Assembly (NCBI GenBank): GCA_938008865.1
Contig: CALLJA010000594.1
Coordinates: forward strand, 1 to 5,452
Source: an uncultured Anaerolineales bacterium
GTDB taxonomy: Bacteria > Chloroflexota > Anaerolineae > Anaerolineales > Villigracilaceae
Length of the DNA stretch: 5,452 nucleotides
Direction of reading: 5' to 3'
How positions within the stretch are numbered: the first letter of the stretch is position 1; every line of letters begins with the position of its first letter. The notes below the pieces were generated by a model, which worked only from the letters and a program-made list of their open reading frames with translations, did no database searches and had not been told where the DNA came from. The position numbers and the translations under genes were made by a program. Positions 1 through 4,541 of the stretch are shown here, in pieces.

Positions 1-16
1 ATAGATGTTTGTCTAT
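1..16. promoter_or_regulatory. Palindromic site at window edge, candidate operator
   Basis: The arms ATAGA (1-5) and TCTAT (12-16) are perfect inverted repeats around six bases. Aligned with the minus-strand sequence of the arsR promoter (ATAGATAAATTTCGATATAA), the first 20 bases here match at 13 of 20 positions. On the minus strand, TTGAAA at 28-23 followed by 17 bases and then TCTAT at the window edge could be a promoter for a gene further left, with this palindrome reaching its -10. That would suit a second target of the ArsR protein. The -10 is cut by the window end, so this is only a suggestion. Confidence 0.3.
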
Positions 17-26
17 GTATCTTTTC

Positions 27-62
27 AAAAAATAAGGAGGGCAGGACGGCGCCTGCGCCTCC
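27..62 (-). terminator. Rho-independent terminator of the arsR-type gene
   Basis: On the minus strand, four bases after the TAA stop, the arm 62-52 (GGAGGCGCAGG) pairs with 45-36 (CCTGCCCTCC). This makes ten base pairs with one bulged C and a six-base loop. The stem is followed at once by TTATTTTTT (35-27). A GC-rich stem plus U tract is the classical intrinsic terminator. There is no T tract on the plus-strand side, so it acts for leftward transcription only. Confidence 0.88.
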
Positions 63-66
63 GCAT

Positions 67-378
67 TTACTGGTTGATGACCTTGAGCAGGTTTTCCGTA
101 GTGGGCGTTTCGGGCGCGAACTGGATCATGATCTGCCCGCAGCATACGGCGATATTTTCCTGGTTCAGGGTGTAGAAGGTCTGCTTGCCTTCCTCGCGCA
201 CGTTGACCAGGCCCGCTTCGCGCAGGATGGCCAGGTGATGGGAGACCGTGGGCTGGGAAACGTCCAACTGCTCGACGATCTCATTGACCGAAAGCGAGTT
301 GCAACACACCAGGTTCATGATCTTCTGGCGGGTCTCGTCGGCGATGGCTTTGGCAAACAGGACAGGGTTGAATTTCAT
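67..378 (-). CDS. ArsR/SmtB-family winged-helix transcriptional repressor
   Basis: This is a 103-residue protein, the usual length for stand-alone ArsR/SmtB repressors, which bind DNA as dimers and release it when a ligand, often a metal ion, binds. Residues 9-23 (AKAIADETRQKIMNL) match the first helices, and 30-57 form the helix-turn-helix with recognition helix SQPTVSHHLAILREAGLV (41-58). A short wing follows at 60-70 (VREEGKQTFYT). There are two vicinal cysteine pairs, Cys25-Cys26 before the helix-turn-helix and Cys79-Cys80 in the C-terminal helix. The usual ELCVCDL-type arsenic motif is absent, so the inducer is unknown. The ATG at 378 follows a consensus promoter and only a weak Shine-Dalgarno (AGAAAG, 392-387), and the gene has its own terminator. 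It therefore looks like a one-gene, probably autoregulated unit. The family call is firm; the ligand is not known. Confidence 0.93.
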   Translation of the reverse strand: MKFNPVLFAKAIADETRQKIMNLVCCNSLSVNEIVEQLDVSQPTVSHHLAILREAGLVNVREEGKQTFYTLNQENIAVCCGQIMIQFAPETPTTENLLKVINQ

Positions 379-399
379 ATCGACAACTTTCTATGTGAG

Positions 400-427
400 A
401 TTATATCGAAATTTATCTATTTGTCAA
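400..427 (-). promoter_or_regulatory. Consensus sigma-70-type promoter of the arsR-type gene
   Basis: The minus strand reads TTGACA (427-422), 16 bases, then TATAAT (405-400). Both hexamers are perfect matches to the housekeeping consensus, with a spacer one base below the optimum. Transcription should start near 393, giving a leader of about 15 bases before the ATG at 378. A promoter this strong in front of a repressor gene fits an arrangement held in check by its own product. Confidence 0.85.
403..420. promoter_or_regulatory. Candidate ArsR operator inside the promoter
   Basis: The 18 bases form an imperfect palindrome of pattern ATA-N3-AAATTT-N3-TAT, filling the spacer and overlapping the -10 hexamer. 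ArsR/SmtB repressors typically bind AT-rich imperfect 12-2-12-like palindromes overlapping their own promoters, so position and composition fit. Binding itself is inferred. Confidence 0.5.
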
Positions 428-454
428 GACTTGGATGCTTTCTGAAAAGTCAGA

Positions 455-544
455 CCCTAAAGGTTTCCACCATGAACCAGGATATTTTCTTGCAGGATGC
501 ACCCGTTGAAAATGCGTCGCTGATTGCTTTGGAAACCTTTAGGG
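455..544. repeat. Perfect 14-bp inverted repeat around a 62-bp centre
   Basis: CCCTAAAGGTTTCC at 455-468 is the exact reverse complement of GGAAACCTTTAGGG at 531-544. AAGT at 447-450 and ACTT at 545-548 extend the pairing past a four-base bulge (451-454). The repeat sits between the permease stop (552) and the arsR promoter. Transcribed leftward it would form a hairpin followed by TCTGACTTTTC, which is too poor in U for a clear intrinsic terminator, and the 62-base loop is unusually long. No target-site duplication is visible. It could be a terminator, a small non-autonomous element or a dispersed intergenic repeat. Confidence 0.7.
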
Positions 545-551
545 ACTTCTC

Positions 552-2099
552 TTATGCCCACAACAACGTCAGGATGGCCGCCACAGCGGTGATGATCAGC
601 GAGATGACGAAGGTCACGCGCAGGACGCCCGCCTCCTCGCCGATGCGGTCGATGGACGCAGAGGCGTTCTGCAGTTTGGCAGGCGAGATGACGCTGGCCA
701 GTCCGCCGCCGATGCCGCTGACGGCCGCGATGACCAGTCCCCCCGCGCCGATCTTTTCCGCAATGGAAAGATGCAGGGCGGTGAACATCGCAATGGATGA
801 AGTCTCCGAGCCGCTGACGAATCCGCCCAGCAGGCCAAGGAACGGGGCGATTAGCGGGTAGGCCTGGCCAAACAAGGCGGTGGACGCGTCCGCCAGCACC
901 ACGACCATGTTGTGCTGCGGGTTGACCAGCGTCCAATCGAGGCCCTTGCCTGAGTGGTTGATGATGTAGGCGATGGCGAAGAAGACCGCCGAAGCCAGCA
1001 TCGGGCGCGGGGCGCGCTTGATCCACTTTTGCACGGACGTGTTCCATTGTGCGCGAGTCGTTCTGAGGAAAGGCAGTGACAGCACCACGCTGACCAGAAT
1101 CCAGAAATAGGCCTGCCAGAACAATCGCACTTTTTCAGGCGCGCCAGGGATGACCTCCACGGGCATGGCCCAGGTGGTGAAGGTCAGGTCGAAGAAGGGC
1201 AGGAAGGGCGCGTTGACCAGCACGGCGAAGCCCGTCAGGATCAGCCAGGGGGAGACGGCGCGCCAGAACGAGATGCGCGCCACCGCCTGTCGATCGGTCT
1301 CGTTTTGGACGCTTTTATCCCATAATGGCTTGCGCGTAGCCAGAAGATACAATAGCATGACGAGGATGACGCCCAAGCCCGCCGCAACACCCGTCAGCGT
1401 GACCATGCCGATGGCGTTCATGCCGATGGCGATGAAGCCCGCCGTCAGCCCCGCCAGCAGCGCAGGCAGCAGTCCGCGCCGAAGCATGTTCCAGCCGCCG
1501 ACGATCCACAGCATCCCCAGCGCGATGCACGAACTGATGACGGGCATGTAACGCGCGAAGACCCAGCCGACCTCGTCCACGGGGCGGCCGACGAAGTTGG
1601 CGAAGACCACCACAGGGATGCCCAGCAGGGCGTAGGTGGTCAATGCGTCGTAGCCGATGGCGGGCAGGGCGATGGCGATGAAGGAGGAATATCCCAGCGC
1701 CAGCATGATGGGCGGCAGGATCGAGACGGGCGTCGCGCCCAGCGCAGCCAGCAGGGTCCCAAAGCCGATGTTGACGATCATGATCTGCACGACCTGATCC
1801 TTGGGCGCAACCGACTTGACCAGCGCCACCACGCGCGCGATGGCGCCTGTCTCCAGCATGAGCGTGACCTGCAGGATGGACGTCGCAACCATCAGTGTGA
1901 TCGGCAGGGAGGCAACCACGCCCGCCAGGCTGGCGGTCAAGGCGACCTGCAGCGGGGTCTGGAAGTACAGCCAGGCTACCAGCAGGGCGGCGGCCCAGCC
2001 GATCAGTCCCGCCGTGTCGGCGGCCATGCGCTTCCAGAGCAGGAGCACGAGCACGACGAGCACGGGGAACAGGGCAAGCAGGACGGAGAGTAGGTTCAT
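552..2099 (-). CDS. LctP-family (L-lactate permease-like) transporter
   Basis: This 515-residue, strongly hydrophobic protein has many membrane segments, starting with 3-22. Its length matches the LctP family (about 500-560 residues), which imports lactate or glycolate with protons across the inner membrane. Compared from memory with E. coli LldP, corresponding blocks include PIMLALGYSS (130-139), the YALLGIPVVVFAN region (156-168), FARYMPVISS (181-190), YIINHSGKG (378-386), GGFVSGSETSS (425-435) and SVISPAKLQNASASI (469-483). The loop that reads EGAAGFGAPVAI in LldP here reads LAALGATPVSIL (117-128), losing the Glu and the GFG. Lactate as substrate is therefore not assured. The ATG at 2099 has only a weak, close GAGG (2107-2104). 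The preceding pepF gene is 116 bp away across repeat sequence, so co-transcription is uncertain. No lactate dehydrogenase gene is in view. Confidence 0.88.
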   Translation of the reverse strand: MNLLSVLLALFPVLVVLVLLLWKRMAADTAGLIGWAAALLVAWLYFQTPLQVALTASLAGVVASLPITLMVATSILQVTLMLETGAIARVVALVKSVAPKDQVVQIMIVNIGFGTLLAALGATPVSILPPIMLALGYSSFIAIALPAIGYDALTTYALLGIPVVVFANFVGRPVDEVGWVFARYMPVISSCIALGMLWIVGGWNMLRRGLLPALLAGLTAGFIAIGMNAIGMVTLTGVAAGLGVILVMLLYLLATRKPLWDKSVQNETDRQAVARISFWRAVSPWLILTGFAVLVNAPFLPFFDLTFTTWAMPVEVIPGAPEKVRLFWQAYFWILVSVVLSLPFLRTTRAQWNTSVQKWIKRAPRPMLASAVFFAIAYIINHSGKGLDWTLVNPQHNMVVVLADASTALFGQAYPLIAPFLGLLGGFVSGSETSSIAMFTALHLSIAEKIGAGGLVIAAVSGIGGGLASVISPAKLQNASASIDRIGEEAGVLRVTFVISLIITAVAAILTLLWA

Positions 2100-2116
2100 G
2101 GGGCCTCGATATTTTT

Positions 2117-2211
2117 CGTTATTGTGAGCGAAGCGGGCGCAGCGAGCAGTGTGATCTTCCTGCTTATTTCAGGAGGTTGCTTCGAGCGGAAAACCACCGC
2201 TCTCGCAACGA
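2117..2211. repeat. REP-like pair of inverted repeats between pepF and the permease
   Basis: Most of this 116-bp gap is made of palindromic modules. Bases 2176-2209 form a hairpin: GTTGC pairs with GCAAC and GAGCGG pairs with CCGCTC, around a small internal loop and a seven-base tip. Bases 2154-2178 form a second, weaker one whose core is TCCTG/CAGGA. The outer ends, CGTTATTGTGAGCG and CGCTCTCGCAACG, are imperfect inverted copies of each other. The wording resembles the 'CATTGCGAGCGAAGCG / CGCTCGCAATG' intergenic repeats I recall from several bacterial genomes. No U tract follows on the minus strand, so it is more likely a dispersed repeat or mRNA end-stabiliser after pepF than an intrinsic terminator. 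Confidence 0.6.
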
Positions 2212-2215
2212 CATG

Positions 2216-4024
2216 CTATTTGCCTGTCAACACGCCCAGGCGGTCGATGTATTCTTCCAGGACGGTGAAGGCGTCCTCGATGGGACCCGTGCTGGTCATG
2301 TCCACGCCTGCCAGCTTGTAGACTTCCATCGGCGATTTGGACGAGCCCGCCTTGAGGAAATTGATGTGATCCTGCGCCGCGTTGGGGACGCCGCTGAGGA
2401 TGCGTTTGGCGATGGCGTTGGCTGCCGAGATGCCGATGGCATACTGAAACGAGTAGTAGTCGATGTACAGGTGGGTGGTGAAGGTGCCCCAGGTGATGCC
2501 GACCCGCTCACGGTCCAGGTTCATGGAACCGCCATAGCCTTCGCTGAACAGGTCGGCCATCAACTCGATCATCGAGTCGGCAGTCAGCGGCTGTCCCTTT
2601 TCGACGCGCTGGTGCGTCTCCAGTTCGAAGCGCGCCAGGGTGGGCATGATGAAGAAGTAACGGTGGAAATTGTCCATGGCTTCTTCCAGCAGCGCGATCT
2701 GGAAATATTTATCGGGATTGGCCTGGAGCAAATAGGCGCGCGTCATGGCCTGGTGAAAGTTCGAGGCGGTCTCGGCCACGATGGAGGGATAGGTGTAGTA
2801 GATCATCGGCTGGGTGCGGCTGGCATAGTAGGCATGCATGGAATGACCCAACTCATGTGCCAGCGTGCTCATGCTGCCGACATCGTCGGTGTAGCTCATC
2901 AGGATGAAGGGGTGTGTGCCCTTTGGGACGCGGGTTGAGAAGGCGCCCTGACGTTTGCCCGCGTTCGGCGACCAATCCACCCAGCGCTCTTCGAGGCAGC
3001 CTTTGCGCAGGATGTCGACATAGTTGCTGCCCATCGGCTCCAGGCCAGCACTGATCCAGTCCACCGCTTTGGCGAACGGAACCTTGTGCTGGCGGGTGGT
3101 CAGCGGGGCCCATACGTCGTAGGGATGCAGAGTCTTGACTCCCAACGCCCTGCGGCGGATCTGCCAGTATTTGTGCCAGAGCGGCAGCTTCTTCTTGAAG
3201 ATCTCCAGCAGGTTGTGGAACATTTCGACGGGCACATCGCCGTTGAAGAGGGTGGACTCGAGCGAGGAGTTGAATCCGCGCGCCTTCATGTGGAAGACGT
3301 TCTGCTTGATGGACGCGGTCAGGTTGCTGGCCAGGGTGTTCTTGTATTCGAGGTATTTGTCGTTGTAGTTTTGCCAGGCGGTCTGACGCGCCTTACGGTC
3401 GGGCGTATTGAGGATGGCGTCGAAGGTGCTTTGTGTCAACTCCACGGGTTGACCCTGGCTGCTCCGTGCGGGCTTGAACTTGAAGTCGGCATTGGCCAGC
3501 ATGCCCGCCGTGGAGCGGACCGTCCCGAACGGGTCGCGCAGCATGCCGAGCAGTTCCTCCACCTCGGCGTCGCGCACGTGCGCCTGCCTGCGGAACAGGT
3601 CGTTGATGTAATGCTCGTACAGGGCCAGGCGGGAATCCTTCTTCAGCCAGCCGCGTAATTTCTTCTCGCCAATGGACAGCAGTTCAGGATCCACGAAGGA
3701 AGTGGCCGCGCCGACCTGCGCCAGCGCGCTCATGGCCTGTCCGCTTAGGGCGGCGCCTTGCTGATTGCCTGTGTCCACGGCACTGGACATGGTGGCATAC
3801 ACCTGCACCTTGCTGGCACGCTTCGAGATCCAGTCGATGGCGTCCATGGCTTCGAGGAAGGCGTCGGGTGTGTCGCCGAGATGTCCCTGGAATTCCTTCA
3901 GCGTAGGCAGGCTGTTGAGCAGGCTGGTGACTTCCGCTTCGAAATCTGCGGGCGAGGCAAAAACACTCTCAGCATTCCAAGTCTGGTTCGGTTTGACTTT
4001 TGCGCGGGGCAGGGGAGTGGGCAT
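2216..4024 (-). CDS. pepF: Oligoendopeptidase F, M3-family zinc metallopeptidase
   Basis: This 602-residue cytosolic enzyme hydrolyses short peptides and has the normal length for PepF. The zinc site is complete: HELGHSMHAYYA starts at residue 390, giving ligands His390 and His394 with catalytic Glu391. Glu418 in VAETASNFHQ is the expected third ligand. The C-terminal stretch HLYIDYYSFQYAIG (near residue 535) carries the conserved tyrosines that stabilise the transition state in M3 enzymes. The N-terminal helical lobe precedes the catalytic domain, and no signal peptide is seen. The frame is open 13 codons further, to a TTG at 4063. The ATG at 4024 is preferred because GAAGGAGA lies seven bases upstream and the protein then begins MPTPLPRAKV. 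The stop is TAG. A strong hairpin upstream separates it from the preceding gene, so it probably has its own promoter, although no good hexamers are visible. Confidence 0.95.
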   Translation of the reverse strand: MPTPLPRAKVKPNQTWNAESVFASPADFEAEVTSLLNSLPTLKEFQGHLGDTPDAFLEAMDAIDWISKRASKVQVYATMSSAVDTGNQQGAALSGQAMSALAQVGAATSFVDPELLSIGEKKLRGWLKKDSRLALYEHYINDLFRRQAHVRDAEVEELLGMLRDPFGTVRSTAGMLANADFKFKPARSSQGQPVELTQSTFDAILNTPDRKARQTAWQNYNDKYLEYKNTLASNLTASIKQNVFHMKARGFNSSLESTLFNGDVPVEMFHNLLEIFKKKLPLWHKYWQIRRRALGVKTLHPYDVWAPLTTRQHKVPFAKAVDWISAGLEPMGSNYVDILRKGCLEERWVDWSPNAGKRQGAFSTRVPKGTHPFILMSYTDDVGSMSTLAHELGHSMHAYYASRTQPMIYYTYPSIVAETASNFHQAMTRAYLLQANPDKYFQIALLEEAMDNFHRYFFIMPTLARFELETHQRVEKGQPLTADSMIELMADLFSEGYGGSMNLDRERVGITWGTFTTHLYIDYYSFQYAIGISAANAIAKRILSGVPNAAQDHINFLKAGSSKSPMEVYKLAGVDMTSTGPIEDAFTVLEEYIDRLGVLTGK

Positions 4025-4031
4025 GGGCAGG

Positions 4032-4039
4032 TCTCCTTC
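4032..4039 (-). promoter_or_regulatory. Shine-Dalgarno site that fixes the pepF start
   Basis: The minus strand reads GAAGGAGA (4039-4032), seven bases before the ATG at 4024. This is the best ribosome-binding site in the window, and it lies inside the reading frame if the alternative TTG at 4063 is used. It therefore argues for the ATG. Confidence 0.85.
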
Positions 4040-4106
4040 GTATATGACCCCAGTGTAGTACAAAAGGCGTGCTTTGGGCAGTCGGTATGTGAGAGAGTTT
4101 ATGGAA

Positions 4107-4139
4107 AGGAGACAGTCGCCTTCAAGTTGACTGTCTCCT
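4107..4139 (-). terminator. Strong hairpin, probable terminator after the membrane-protein gene
   Basis: AGGAGACAGTC (4107-4117) and GACTGTCTCCT (4129-4139) are perfect 11-bp complements around an 11-base loop. The hairpin begins six bases after the TAA stop at 4146. On the minus strand the stem is followed by TTCCATAAAC, so the U tract is short and weak. On the plus strand GTATATTT follows. Position makes termination of leftward transcription the likeliest role, possibly inefficient or Rho-assisted. Confidence 0.6.
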
Positions 4140-4145
4140 GTATAT

Positions 4146-4499
4146 TTACATATTATCGCCCAAAACAGGGGATGCAGTGGCCGGTTGGAGGTTGTTCAGC
4201 GAAGCCAAGCGGCGGGCTGCATATTTTTGGTCAACGTACTTGACCAGGACGTAGATGAGTTTCTTCATAGCCTGTGAAAATCTCTCAGGGCCCTCATCGA
4301 TGATATGAGAGGCAAAAGCGGCAGAGACTGTAAAGGCGGTTGCCATGATCAAAATAGCCTCGGATTTGGCGTGTAGGCCCTCGGGAAGTTTATCGGCCAG
4401 GGCAATCATTTCATTGCCAAAGGCATAGAAGGTATTGGATGCTTCGGCCAATTGTCCTTTTTCGATCTGGCTCTTTGCTTCTCTCCATACATTCTCCAA
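4146..4499 (-). CDS. Hypothetical protein, probably the C-terminal part of the split membrane-protein gene
   Basis: This is a 117-residue open frame of unknown function. It is predicted helical, with a hydrophobic helix at about 48-68 (EAILIMATAFTVSAAFASHII) and a basic end. I recognise no family. The only in-frame start here is TTG at 4499, with no usable Shine-Dalgarno in front; the GGAG overlaps the start itself. The next in-frame ATG is 30 codons in. The frame is open upstream for 14 more codons (AYGRKGAASEPIKD) and meets the TGA that ends the preceding open frame, with no shift of frame. The simplest reading is that this is the tail of a protein of about 433 residues cut by one nonsense codon, not an independent gene. 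A separate, poorly initiated gene translated by coupling remains possible. Confidence 0.55.
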   Translation of the reverse strand: MENVWREAKSQIEKGQLAEASNTFYAFGNEMIALADKLPEGLHAKSEAILIMATAFTVSAAFASHIIDEGPERFSQAMKKLIYVLVKYVDQKYAARRLASLNNLQPATASPVLGDNM

Positions 4500-4510
4500 A
4501 TCTTTTATTG

Positions 4511-4541
4511 GCTCACTGGCGGCGCCTTTTCGGCCGTAAGC
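4511..4541 (-). other. Stem-loop immediately after the in-frame TGA
   Basis: On the minus strand GCTTACGGC (4541-4533) pairs with GCCAGTGAGC (4520-4511). This makes nine pairs, one of them G-U, with one bulged A and a 12-base tip CGAAAAGGCGCC. It starts at the base directly after the TGA at 4544-4542. It could be an accident of coding sequence, a recoding signal or an element coupling translation. The tip lies only about ten bases from the TGA, closer than usual for bacterial SECIS elements. Confidence 0.45.

Noticed and set aside
235..861. Plus-strand open frame of 208 codons across arsR and the permease end
   Set aside because: It runs antisense through two recognisable genes and an inverted repeat, and its low-complexity Ala/Met/Pro/Ser product is the usual shadow of GC-rich membrane-protein DNA.
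457..1047. Minus-strand open frame of 196 codons overlapping the permease 3' end
   Set aside because: It lies in another frame of the permease and is rich in Arg, Gly and His as expected of an out-of-frame reading. The permease frame carries family motifs.
2100..2215. Intrinsic terminator for pepF
   Set aside because: A hairpin exists at 2176-2209 but it is followed on the minus strand by CTCCTGAAATAAG with no U tract.
2177..3658. Long plus-strand open frames opposite pepF (2177-2938, 3086-3658)
   Set aside because: They are antisense to a peptidase with an intact catalytic site and show no domain or ribosome-binding site of their own.
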